Below the pieces are notes generated by a model. The model saw only the letters and a list, made by a program, of their open reading frames with translations. It was not told the origin of the DNA and ran no database searches. 28,134 nt of DNA from DASZHJ01 sp035581425 (GTDB lineage: Bacteria; Pseudomonadota; Alphaproteobacteria; ATCC43930; CGMCC-115725): the NCBI GenBank assembly GCA_035581425.1, contig DATJVP010000008.1:1-28134 (forward strand), given 5' to 3'. Positions 15,777 through 23,846 of this stretch are shown one piece after another. Within the stretch, counting starts at the first letter, position 1; each line of letters opens with the position of its first letter. Both the position numbers and the translations under genes were made by a program.

Positions 15777-17117
15777 ATGAGCAACGGCTGGATCCTCATC
15801 ATCATGGGGCTGCTCTTCCTCGGCCTCGGCTATCTCGGGGTTCCCGTCGCCTTCAGCCTCACCGCAGGGGTGCTGGTGGCGACGCTGCTGACGCCGATCA
15901 GCCTCCCTTCGATCATCGGCCAGCTCTTCAACGGCATCGATACGGAGGCGCTTCTTGCGGTGCCGTTCTTCCTGCTGGTCGGGGAGCTCATGACCTCCGC
16001 CAACGTCGTCGGACGGATGATCGAGCTCTCGCAGGCGATGATCGGCCACGTCCGCGGCGGACTCGCGCAGGTGGTGACGCTCTTCAGCATGTTCTTCTCG
16101 GGAATCTCCGGCTCCTCCTCGGCCGACGTGGCCGTGCTCTCGCGCACGCTCGCGGTCTCCATGAAGCGGGAGGGCTATGACCCCGGATTCATCGCGGCGC
16201 TCATCGCTTCAGCCTCCACGATGGCGAACCTGATCCCGCCTAGCATCATGGCCGTCGTCTACGGCGCCACCGGCAACGTTTCGATCGGCGGCCTCTTCCT
16301 CGGCGGCGTTGTGCCGGGGGTTCTGGTCGGCATCGGCCTCATGATCTACAGCCACTTCTTCGGGCCTATCGGGTTCCTGAAGAAGCGCGCGACCTTCTTC
16401 GAGTTCGCCGGCGCCGCCTGGCGCGCCTCGATCCCCCTGGTGATCCCCGTGATCATCATGGGCGGCATTCTCTCGGGCTGGTTCACGCCGACGGAGGCGG
16501 GACTCATTGCCGTCGTCTATATCCTCGTGGTGGCGATCCCCGCGCTCAACTGGCGCCACTTCAGCGAGCTTCCGCTCGATTTCGCCAAAGCAGGACTCCT
16601 CTACTCGATTCCGCTCATCACGGTCGCGGCGGCCTCGGCCTTCGGCTGGATGCTTGCCTATCTGCGCGGACCCGATCTCGTTTCCGATTGGATCAGCGTC
16701 CGGGCCGGCACTGACCCCATGACCATCATGTTCCTGCTGGTCGCGGCATTCGTGATCATCGGCGACTTCGTCGACGCCATCCCCGCGATCATCATATTCA
16801 TGCCGATCATCAACAGGCTCACGGAAATCGGCAATATCAACCCCGTGCACATGGGCGTCGTCATCATCGTGACGCTCGCCTTCGGCCTCATCACGCCGCC
16901 CTACGGCATAGCGCTCCTGATGGCCGCGAAGTTCGTGGACGTCAAATTCTCTACCGCCCTGGTGCGCTCGCTGCCGCTCTACGTCGTGTTCTTCGCGACC
17001 ATCGCCTTCTGCATCTTCTTTCCGGACGTCGTGCTATGGATTCCCAAGCACGTGCTGCCCGAGTCTGTCGGCTGCTTCAAGGCCCCCGGCGGCAGCGGGT
17101 ACATCTGCCCGAGCTGA
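15777..17117 (+). CDS. dctM: TRAP transporter large permease DctM
   Basis: A 446-residue inner-membrane protein with about a dozen hydrophobic helices. Typical DctM stretches are FFLLVGELMTSANVV, FSGISGSSSADVAVLSRTL, PPSIMAVVYGATGNVSIGGLFLGG (written here only as a marker), GWFTPTEAGLIAVVY, and ITPPYGIALLMAAKF near the end. This subunit carries substrate using an ion gradient. A short tail with two cysteines (GCFKAPGGSGYICPS) follows the last helix. The start at 15777 follows the DctQ stop by 13 bases with no good ribosome binding site, suggesting coupling. The gene is convergent with the aldolase gene, stops six bases apart. Confidence 0.92.
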   Translation: MSNGWILIIMGLLFLGLGYLGVPVAFSLTAGVLVATLLTPISLPSIIGQLFNGIDTEALLAVPFFLLVGELMTSANVVGRMIELSQAMIGHVRGGLAQVVTLFSMFFSGISGSSSADVAVLSRTLAVSMKREGYDPGFIAALIASASTMANLIPPSIMAVVYGATGNVSIGGLFLGGVVPGVLVGIGLMIYSHFFGPIGFLKKRATFFEFAGAAWRASIPLVIPVIIMGGILSGWFTPTEAGLIAVVYILVVAIPALNWRHFSELPLDFAKAGLLYSIPLITVAAASAFGWMLAYLRGPDLVSDWISVRAGTDPMTIMFLLVAAFVIIGDFVDAIPAIIIFMPIINRLTEIGNINPVHMGVVIIVTLAFGLITPPYGIALLMAAKFVDVKFSTALVRSLPLYVVFFATIAFCIFFPDVVLWIPKHVLPESVGCFKAPGGSGYICPS

Positions 17118-17123
17118 CCTCCC

Positions 17124-17909
17124 TCAGCCGGCGATCCCTCGCAGGAATTTCGTCCGCTGGCCGGCTGCGGCGAGGACGAAGGAGAAGTCGTTGCCGCCGA
17201 GGATGAAGCGCGCGCCCATGGCAATGTATTTGCGCATGAGGTCCTCGGTGTAGACGCCGCCCATCCCCGCCCATTTCCCGTGCTTCTTGCAGGCGCCGAT
17301 CACGCGCTCATAGGCGGCGGCGATCTTGGCATCGCCGAGGCCGCCGGGGATGCCGTGCTCCATCGAGAGATCGTTGGTGCCGATCAAGAGCACGTCGATC
17401 CCGGGGACGGCGGCGATCGCTTCGGCATTCTCGACGGCGCGCGGGGTCTCGATCATCACCACGAGGAGCGTCTCGGCGTTGACGATCGCGGTCGCCTCGC
17501 CGAGCGGCACCGCTGCAAAGCCGAATTGCGCCATGCTGCCCGCAACGGAGCGATGCCCCTGCGGCGGGTATTTGAGGCGGTCGACGATCCCCCGCGCCTC
17601 ATCCGGCGTATCGACATGCGGCATCACGATCCCCGCCGCGCCGCTGTCGAGGAGGCGGGTCGCGAGCGAGAAGGCGCCGGCGGGAACGCGCGGGATCGGC
17701 GCGATTCCCGCATCGAGCGCCGCCACGGCCATCTGCGCCGCGGTGTCGAGGCCGATCGAGCCGTGCTCCATGTCGACGAAGAGCCAGTCGAAGCCCGCCG
17801 TCGCCATCATCCGGGCGATGTCGACGGTGCGCGCGAGGCGGACGCCGCAGCCGAGGGCAAGCTCGCCCTTCTGGAGGCGCTCGCGCGCGGGATTCTTGAA
17901 GGCGGTCAT
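17124..17909 (-). CDS. HpcH/HpaI family class II aldolase
   Basis: A 261-residue cytoplasmic enzyme of the 2-keto-3-deoxy-acid aldolase family, which splits 4-hydroxy-2-oxo acids into pyruvate and an aldehyde using a divalent metal. Motifs: the DMEHG segment (H49), PRVPAG, GAAGIVMPHVDTPDEA, the metal ligands E154 (MIETPRAVEN) and D180 (GTNDLS), and a GMGGVYTED tail loop. Length is normal. GGGAGGAA lies eight bases before the start. The gene is divergent from the TVP38-like gene across 49 bases that contain a 15-bp palindrome. Neighbouring TRAP genes may import its substrate precursor (inference). Confidence 0.9.
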   Translation of the reverse strand: MTAFKNPARERLQKGELALGCGVRLARTVDIARMMATAGFDWLFVDMEHGSIGLDTAAQMAVAALDAGIAPIPRVPAGAFSLATRLLDSGAAGIVMPHVDTPDEARGIVDRLKYPPQGHRSVAGSMAQFGFAAVPLGEATAIVNAETLLVVMIETPRAVENAEAIAAVPGIDVLLIGTNDLSMEHGIPGGLGDAKIAAAYERVIGACKKHGKWAGMGGVYTEDLMRKYIAMGARFILGGNDFSFVLAAAGQRTKFLRGIAG

Positions 17910-17941
17910 GGCGGCGGATTCCTCCCTGGGATTTGCGCTCG

Positions 17942-17956
17942 CTGCTAGTCTAGCAG
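17942..17956. promoter_or_regulatory. Operator-like 15-bp palindrome in a divergent promoter region
   Basis: CTGCTAGTCTAGCAG is a perfect seven-base inverted repeat around a single T. It occupies the centre of the 49-base gap between the aldolase (-) and TVP38-like (+) genes. It contains a -10-like hexamer in each direction: TAGTCT at 17946-17951 toward the plus-strand gene and TAGACT at 17952-17947 toward the aldolase. A regulator binding here could shut both genes at once. Confidence 0.5.
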
Positions 17957-17958
17957 GC

Positions 17959-18636
17959 GTGACGGAGAAAGCGGATATCCCCGGCCGCGACCGCCGCAGG
18001 GCGGCGGCGATTGCAGTGCTGGCGGCACTCGCGATCGTGGTGGGGCTCGCCCTCGTCTGGAGCGCGCTCGGTATCGGTGGCGCAAACCTGCAAGCGCTCA
18101 CGGCAGACGAGGTCGAGCGCTTCGTCGCACAATGGCAGCCCTGGAGCTGGCTCGGCTCCATCGTGCTGATGGTGCTGCATTCCTTCCTGCCGCTTCCCGC
18201 AGAGTTCATCGCAATCGCGAACGGTATTCTTTTCGGGTCCTTTTGGGGCGTTGTCGTCACCTGGGCGGGCGCGATGCTCGGGGCGGTCCTGTCTTTCGCG
18301 CTGGCGCGCAGCCTTGGCCGGCCGTTCCTGCGCTGGGTGGTGCCCGAGCGGCACTGGGCGCGGATCGAGAGGCTGCCGGTGACGGCAAGGCCGCTCCTCG
18401 CCGTGCGGCTCATGCCGGTCATCTCCTTCAACCTCGTGAATTATGCTGCGGGAGTGCTGGGCGTCACCTGGTGGACCTTCCTTTGGACGACGGCGCTTGG
18501 CATCCTTCCGATCGTCATCGCAATGGTGGTGGTGGGGCGGAACCTCATGGCAGCGCCCTGGTGGATCTGGGCGGGCTTCGCCGCGGCGAGCCTCATTCTC
18601 CTGGCGTTGCCGCGGTTCCCGAGGAGGAAATCATGA
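17959..18636 (+). CDS. TVP38/TMEM64 (DedA/VTT-like) membrane protein
   Basis: A 225-residue inner-membrane protein. A first helix (AIAVLAALAIVVGLALVW) is followed by a periplasmic loop, then the VTT-type core: SFLPLPAEFIAIANGILFGSF, the Gly-rich WAGAMLGAVLSFALARSLGR, the RLMPVISFNLVNYAAG segment, and two C-terminal helices. Some family members act in membrane lipid or ion transport; the role here is unknown. The GTG at 17959 was chosen because the alternative ATG at 17908 would read through the palindrome; TAGTCT ends seven bases before the GTG and no ribosome binding site is seen. The stop overlaps the next gene's start (ATGA). Confidence 0.8.
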   Translation: MTEKADIPGRDRRRAAAIAVLAALAIVVGLALVWSALGIGGANLQALTADEVERFVAQWQPWSWLGSIVLMVLHSFLPLPAEFIAIANGILFGSFWGVVVTWAGAMLGAVLSFALARSLGRPFLRWVVPERHWARIERLPVTARPLLAVRLMPVISFNLVNYAAGVLGVTWWTFLWTTALGILPIVIAMVVVGRNLMAAPWWIWAGFAAASLILLALPRFPRRKS

Positions 18637-19625
18637 CGGGTGAGCGCGTTCATCTGAGTGCGGCGGCCGCGCGCGAGCTCGCGGAGGCGGCGCTCCGCGG
18701 GATCGGCTATGACGCGGAGGAAGCGTGGATCATCGCCGACCACGTGCTCGACGCCGCCCTCTGCGGCTATGAGTATTCGGGCCTCTCGAAGATTCTGAAC
18801 CTCCCGGCTTCGCCGCGTTTCGGCATGCCGCGTCGTCCGGTCTCGGTGCTTCGGGAGACGCCGGTCTCGCTCCAGCTCGATGGCGGCAACCAATCGGGAA
18901 TGATCGCGCTCTACCGCGCGACGGAGCTCGCGATCGCCAAGGCGAAATCCGCGGGGATCGCGCTCGTTGGGCTCGCCGATAGCTGGCAGAGCGGGCGGAG
19001 CGCCTATTACGTCGAGAAGATCGCGCGCGCGGGTCTCGTGGCGATTCACACCGCGAGCAGCACGCGCATGGTGGCGCCCTTCGGCGGCGCAGGGCCCGCG
19101 CTCGGCACCAATCCCATCGCGATCGGACTCCCGAGCGACGATGGCGCAGTCGTCCTCGACATGGGCACCTCCGCCTTCATGATGTCGGAAGTGATGCATC
19201 GCGAGCGTATCGGCGAGCTGCTACCCGATGGCGTGGCACTCGGACCCGACGGCGCCCCCACCCGCGATCCCTCGGCCGCGCGGGCGGGCGCGCTGCTGCC
19301 CTTCGGCGGCTACAAGGGCTTCGGTCTCGCGCTGATGATCCAGGCGCTGGGATTGCTCGCGGGCGCGGCCGACGACGTCGAGAGGGACAACGGCTACCTC
19401 TTCATCGTCTTCAAGCCCGACCTCCTGAGTTCGCTCGATCGATTCAAGGCCGAGGTGAGCGCCCTCCTCGCCCGCGTCAAATCCGTGCCGCGCGCCGAGG
19501 GTACGGCCGAGATCCGGATCCCCTCGGAGCGCGCCTTCCGCACCCGCGAGCGCCTCATGCGTGAGGGCATCGAGATCGACCGCTCGGTCTACGAGGCTCT
19601 ATTGCGGTTGAAGACACCGACGTGA
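18633..19625 (+). CDS. Ldh/MDH2-family oxidoreductase with atypical active site
   Basis: A 330-residue protein of the malate/L-lactate/ureidoglycolate dehydrogenase type-2 family (NAD(P)-dependent, non-Rossmann). Clear family marks are the N-terminal helical region, FGGAGPALGTNPIAIGLP, and the C-terminal FGGYKGFGLALMIQALGLLAGA. The usual catalytic segments differ: the GHDSHG-type motif reads GYEYSG (residues 45-50) with K53 where Arg is common, and the usual NHFG reads WQSG with Q119 in the His place. It is either a distinct subfamily or catalytically changed. GAGGAGGAAA precedes the start, which overlaps the TVP38-like stop as ATGA, so translation is coupled. Convergent with the second aminotransferase. 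Confidence 0.82.
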   Translation: MTGERVHLSAAAARELAEAALRGIGYDAEEAWIIADHVLDAALCGYEYSGLSKILNLPASPRFGMPRRPVSVLRETPVSLQLDGGNQSGMIALYRATELAIAKAKSAGIALVGLADSWQSGRSAYYVEKIARAGLVAIHTASSTRMVAPFGGAGPALGTNPIAIGLPSDDGAVVLDMGTSAFMMSEVMHRERIGELLPDGVALGPDGAPTRDPSAARAGALLPFGGYKGFGLALMIQALGLLAGAADDVERDNGYLFIVFKPDLLSSLDRFKAEVSALLARVKSVPRAEGTAEIRIPSERAFRTRERLMREGIEIDRSVYEALLRLKTPT

Positions 19626-19659
19626 GGGTTGGGCGACCCGATCGATAGCGCCCTGTCAG

Positions 19660-20970
19660 CTATTCCTTCAGCACGGATTTGTACTCGTCCGCGATTGCGC
19701 CCACGGCGGCGACGAAGCCGTCGTAGTCGGCCTTCTCGAGTACGATCGAGAGCGTGAGGTAGCTGCGGCGCGCGCTGTAGAAGCCGCGCGCCATCAGCTC
19801 CAGATGCAGGAGCGCGCGCTTCTCCTCGCAGGCGACGACGTCCTTGGGCGTGCGGATGGGCGTCGTCTGGAAGTGGATGCTGAGGAGCGAGCCGACGCCG
19901 GTCGACTGCATCGCCACGCCCTTCTCCTTGAAGACCGCGTTGAGCCGAGCCTTCAAGCTCTCGCCGGTCGCGCTGAGCGTGCGTGCAGCCTCCGGCGTGT
20001 AGATCTCGCGGAGGCCGACGACGCCCGCGGCCATGCTCATGACGTTGTTGTTGAAGGTGCCGGCGTGGGCGATGCTGTCCTTGCGCGTGGGATCGTAGCG
20101 CTCCATGAGCCGCCGCGCGCCCCCGAAGGCGCCGAAGCTGAAGCCGCCGCCGAGATACTTCCCGAACGTCGTCATGTCCGGACGGATGCCGTGCGCCTCC
20201 TGGAGGCCGCCCGGCGAGAGGCGCGAGGTCATGACCTCGTCGAAGATGAGGACGATGCCGTGCTTGGCCGTCGCATCGCGGAGCGCCTGCAGGAACTCGC
20301 GGCTCGCGGCGATCGCGCCCGAGGCGCCCATCATGGGCTCGAGGATGATCGCGGCGAGCTCGTTCTTGTGCTTCTCGATCAGCGCCAGCGTGCCGTCGAT
20401 ATCGTTGTAGGTGCCGATCACGAAGGGCATGGGCACGTTGATCGGATTGGTGCCGCCGCGGAAGCTCAGGACGCCGCCGTGATACCCGCTCTCGAAGACG
20501 AGGATGTGGCTCCGCCCCGTGATCGCGCGCGCCGTCACCAGCGCCATCAGGTTCGATTCCGTGCCGGAATTGGTGAAGCGGATGAGGTCGATCGAGGGGA
20601 AGCGCGCCTTGACGAGGGCGGCGAGCTCGGCCTCATAGGCATTGGGCCCACCGAGCGCGATCCCGTCCTTTAGCGCGTGCTGCGCCGCCGCCATGATCTT
20701 CGGGTGCGAGTGGCCGTAGAGGCCCGCGGAATATTCCCCGAGGAAATCGGTGTAGACGTGGCCGTCGATATCCGTGAGGCGTTGTCCCTCGCCCTTCGCG
20801 AAAGCCGCGGGGAAGGGGCTGTAGTGCAGCACCGTCCGGGTATTTCCGCCGGGCATGGCGCCGGCCGCGTCCTTGACGCGCTTCTCGCTCTTGGGGTTGG
20901 CCGCAGCGAAGCGGCGCTCGGCATCGGCAAGCGCGGTCGCGAGGTCGAAGTTGACGCGGGTATCGGGCAT
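19660..20970 (-). CDS. Class III PLP aminotransferase, glutamate-1-semialdehyde aminomutase-like (second paralogue)
   Basis: A 436-residue cytoplasmic fold-type-I PLP enzyme. Marks: AMPGGNTRTVL start, NSGTESNLMAL, ESGYHGG, FDEVMTSR with the pyridine Asp D244, and FGKYLGGGFSFGAFGG with the PLP Lys K271; the FNNNVMSMAAG stretch follows. It differs clearly from the paralogue at 199-1497, which has FDEVVTGFR and SLGKVIGGGFP. It lies downstream of livF on the same strand after a 115-base gap, and may belong to the liv transcript, suggesting transamination of the imported amino acid (inference). GGGGAG sits eight bases before the ATG. HemL itself is unlikely but not excluded. Confidence 0.87.
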   Translation of the reverse strand: MPDTRVNFDLATALADAERRFAAANPKSEKRVKDAAGAMPGGNTRTVLHYSPFPAAFAKGEGQRLTDIDGHVYTDFLGEYSAGLYGHSHPKIMAAAQHALKDGIALGGPNAYEAELAALVKARFPSIDLIRFTNSGTESNLMALVTARAITGRSHILVFESGYHGGVLSFRGGTNPINVPMPFVIGTYNDIDGTLALIEKHKNELAAIILEPMMGASGAIAASREFLQALRDATAKHGIVLIFDEVMTSRLSPGGLQEAHGIRPDMTTFGKYLGGGFSFGAFGGARRLMERYDPTRKDSIAHAGTFNNNVMSMAAGVVGLREIYTPEAARTLSATGESLKARLNAVFKEKGVAMQSTGVGSLLSIHFQTTPIRTPKDVVACEEKRALLHLELMARGFYSARRSYLTLSIVLEKADYDGFVAAVGAIADEYKSVLKE

Positions 20971-21020
20971 GGAGGGGTCTCCCCGGGGTGAGGGGGCATT
21001 GTGGCGCCTGGGATCGAGAT

Positions 21021-21032
21021 GCGCAATTGCGC
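21021..21032. promoter_or_regulatory. 12-bp perfect palindrome upstream of the second aminotransferase
   Basis: GCGCAATTGCGC reads the same on both strands and lies in the 115-base gap between livF and the aminotransferase gene, about 50 bases before the latter's ATG. It may be an operator for the aminotransferase gene. A chance hit in a GC-rich region cannot be excluded. Confidence 0.3.
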
Positions 21033-21085
21033 GACCCTCGCTCCCTGCCGCACCGCGATGGGAGGGTGGTGGGGGCGCTAAGCCG

Positions 21086-21844
21086 TCAGCTCGTCTTCAT
21101 CTCGCCGAGATAGGCCTGCTGCACCATCTCGTTGTCGCGGAGGCTCTTGGCGGAGCCCTCCAGGACGACGGCGCCGGTCTGCAGGACGTAGCCGTGGTTC
21201 GCGATCGAGAGCGCCATGTTGGCGTTCTGCTCGACCATGAAGATGCTGGTGCCGTTGCGGTTGATCGCCTGGATGATGTCGAAGACCTGCTCGACATAGG
21301 CGGGCGAGAGGCCCATCGAGGGCTCGTCCATGCAGAGGAGCCGCGGCCGTGCCATGAGAGCGCGCGCCATCGCCACCATCTGCTGCTCGCCGCCGGAGAG
21401 CGTGCCCGCGAACTGCATGAGGCGCTCCTTGACGCGCGGGAAGAGCTCGAAGATCCGATCCATATCGGATTCGATCTCGGCCTTGTCGTCGCGCGTATAG
21501 GCGCCCATCTCGAGGTTCTCGCGCACGGTCATGCGCGGAAAGAGGCGGCGCGCCTCGGGCACCGGGGCGATGCCGCGGCGCACCCGCTCGGCCGTGGGCA
21601 GGTTGCTGATCTCCTTGCCATCGTAGGTGACGGTGCCGCGTTGCGGACGGACGATGCCGAAGATCGTCTTCATGGTCGTGGACTTGCCGGAGGCATTGCC
21701 GCCGAGCAGGCACACGATCTCGCCCTCGCCTACCACGTAGTTCACGCCCTTGAGGACGTGGAGCTCGCCGTAATAGGTGTCGACGTCCTTGAATTCAAGA
21801 AGCGGCCGCCGCTGGGGCTGCTGCTGTCCGTCCGAGATAGGCAC
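21086..21844 (-). CDS. livF: Branched-chain amino acid/amide ABC transporter ATPase LivF
   Basis: A 252-residue ABC ATPase of the LivF class, driving import with LivMG and LivH. Walker A is GGNASGKST (K54), the signature LSGGEQQMVAMARAL, Walker B LLCMDEPS, followed by GLSP and the MVEQNAN switch region typical of LivF. The start is GTG at 21844, with AAGGAAG six bases upstream; no earlier in-frame start fits and the next Met is inside Walker A. The first 50 bases overlap the 3' end of livMG in a different frame, implying coupled translation. Substrate class follows from family only. Confidence 0.9.
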   Translation of the reverse strand: MPISDGQQQPQRRPLLEFKDVDTYYGELHVLKGVNYVVGEGEIVCLLGGNASGKSTTMKTIFGIVRPQRGTVTYDGKEISNLPTAERVRRGIAPVPEARRLFPRMTVRENLEMGAYTRDDKAEIESDMDRIFELFPRVKERLMQFAGTLSGGEQQMVAMARALMARPRLLCMDEPSMGLSPAYVEQVFDIIQAINRNGTSIFMVEQNANMALSIANHGYVLQTGAVVLEGSAKSLRDNEMVQQAYLGEMKTS

Positions 21845-23834
21845 GCAGGACTTCCTTGTTGCTGTGGACTTGCGCCGGGGTGCCCTCGGCGATCTTCTCG
21901 CCGTGGTCCAGCACGATCACTTTGTCGGCGATCTCGTTGACGACGTTGAGCTTGTGCTCGATCAAGACAATCGTGACCCCGCGCTCGCGCAGGCCCCGGA
22001 TCTGGTCGGTGAGCTCGAGCGTCTCCGTCGGGTTCATGCCCGCCGTGGGCTCGTCGAGGAGTAGGACCATCGGCTCCGTGACGAGCGCGCGCGCGATCTC
22101 GAGCCGCCGCCGGTTGGCGTAGGAGAGCGTGCGCGCCAAGTGCATCACGCGCGGCAGCAGGCGGTTGCCGAATATGCTGAGGATCTCGAGCGCGTGCCTC
22201 CGCGCTTGCTCCTCCTCGCGCCGAACGCTCGGCGGCCGGAACACCGCGCCGAGGGCGCCGGTCGAGGTGCGCGTGTGCGTCCCCACGAGTGCGTTCTCGA
22301 GGAGCGTCATGTTCGCGAAGAGGCGCAGGTTCTGGAAGGTCCGGGCGATGCCGCGGTCGACGATCTCATGCGCCCCAAGGCCGATCACCTCCTCGCCCGC
22401 GAGCTTGACCGAGCCCGCATCCGCCTCGGTGAGACCGGTGACGAGGTTGAAGAAGGTGGTCTTGCCGGAGCCGTTCGGCCCGATCACCGCGACGATCTGT
22501 CCGGGCATCACCGTGAGGTCGAGGCTGCGCACGGCCTGGATGCCGCCGAAGGCCTTGGCGAGGCCCTTGATCTCGAGGAGCGGCTTCGAGGGATCGACGG
22601 GCTTGTGATGGAGCGGAGCCATCTCGCCCTTGATGCCGCCGCGGGACGGCACGGCCGTCTGCTGCGCATGCGTCAGCGCAGTGACGGCGCGCCGTTCGGG
22701 GATCAAGCCTTGTCGTCGGTAGAGCATCATCACCACGAGGATGATGCCGAAGATGAGCTCGATCGACTGGACGATGTTGATGGTCTGGAGGAAGCCGATG
22801 CCCGTGAGATCGCCGAATCTGTGCACCCACTGCTCGAGGTCCTGCAGGAACCAGGATTGCAGGAGCTGCAGGAGGAGCGCGCCCACGACGACGCCGGCGA
22901 CGCTGCCCATGCCGCCGAGCACGATCATGACCAGCAGCATGACCGAGACCGGGAACTGGAACATTTCCGGCGTCGCGGTCTGGAGCTTCGCGACGTAGAA
23001 GGTGCCGGTCATGCCCGCGAAGCCCGCGCCCACCGCGAAGGCGAGCAGCTTGAGGTTGGTGCGGTTGACGCCCATCGCCTCGGCCGCGATCTCGTCCTCG
23101 CGGATCGCCATCCAGGCACGCCCGATGCGCGAGGCCTTGAGGCGCGTGCTCACGAATATGAGCAATACGATGAGCGCGAGGCCGAGGTAGTAGAACGGCG
23201 TCGAGAGCACGCCGAAATTCCCGTACCAAGGCAGATAGGGCGGCAGCGCACCGTTGAGGCCCGCGGCCCCGTTGGTGAGGGTCGGCGTGTTGCGCGCGAC
23301 GATGGGCACGATCTCGCCGAAGCCAAGCGTCACGATCGCGAGATAGTCGCCCTTGAGGCGGAGCGTCGGCGCCCCGAAGAGCACGCCGAACAGGGCCGCC
23401 ACGACCGCCGAGATCGGCAGCATCAGCCAGAACGAGACCTGGAAGTGCACGTGGTCGGGCTCGACGCCGTCGACATGGAAGTGCGAGACGAGCCCCAGGA
23501 CCTCGAAGGGCCCCCACCATTCATGCCATACCGGCTGCACCTGGTAGGACGAGAAGATGCCGTAGGTGTAAGCGCCGATCGCGAAAAAGGCGGCGTAGCC
23601 GAGATCGAGGAGACCTGCGAAGCCCACGACGATGTTGAGGCCGAGCGCCAGAATGGCGAAGGCCATGGCGTTCGCTGCGGCGTCGATGTCGCCCTCGTTC
23701 TTGTCGAGGATCGGGAAGACGATCGCGAAGACCAGGACTGCGAAGAGGACGCTACGGCGCCACTCCTCGCTGAGAATCCGATCCCAGAGTGCCGGAATGA
23801 GGCCGCGGGAACGTTCGATCGGTGCGTTTGCCAT
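21795..23834 (-). CDS. livMG: Fused LivM permease - LivG ATPase
   Basis: A 679-residue fusion. Residues about 25-375 form a LivM-type permease with many helices (AMAFAILALGLNIVVGFAGLL, LRLKGDYLAIVTLGFGEI, the cytoplasmic loop SRIGRAWMAIREDEIAAEAMG, and the GGMGSVAGVVVGA segment). A linker of about 40 residues leads to a LivG-type ATPase (about 410-665): Walker A GPNGSGKT (K458), signature LSYANRRRLEIARAL, Walker B VLLLDEPTAGMNP and IEHKLNVV. The signature departs from LSGGQ but this form is usual for LivG relatives. The Ala-rich C-terminal tail is encoded by the segment overlapping livF. The start lies 12 bases after the livH stop. Confidence 0.92.
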   Translation of the reverse strand: MANAPIERSRGLIPALWDRILSEEWRRSVLFAVLVFAIVFPILDKNEGDIDAAANAMAFAILALGLNIVVGFAGLLDLGYAAFFAIGAYTYGIFSSYQVQPVWHEWWGPFEVLGLVSHFHVDGVEPDHVHFQVSFWLMLPISAVVAALFGVLFGAPTLRLKGDYLAIVTLGFGEIVPIVARNTPTLTNGAAGLNGALPPYLPWYGNFGVLSTPFYYLGLALIVLLIFVSTRLKASRIGRAWMAIREDEIAAEAMGVNRTNLKLLAFAVGAGFAGMTGTFYVAKLQTATPEMFQFPVSVMLLVMIVLGGMGSVAGVVVGALLLQLLQSWFLQDLEQWVHRFGDLTGIGFLQTINIVQSIELIFGIILVVMMLYRRQGLIPERRAVTALTHAQQTAVPSRGGIKGEMAPLHHKPVDPSKPLLEIKGLAKAFGGIQAVRSLDLTVMPGQIVAVIGPNGSGKTTFFNLVTGLTEADAGSVKLAGEEVIGLGAHEIVDRGIARTFQNLRLFANMTLLENALVGTHTRTSTGALGAVFRPPSVRREEEQARRHALEILSIFGNRLLPRVMHLARTLSYANRRRLEIARALVTEPMVLLLDEPTAGMNPTETLELTDQIRGLRERGVTIVLIEHKLNVVNEIADKVIVLDHGEKIAEGTPAQVHSNKEVLRAYLGRTAAAPAAAAS

Positions 23835-23846
23835 GTGCGCCGCCGC

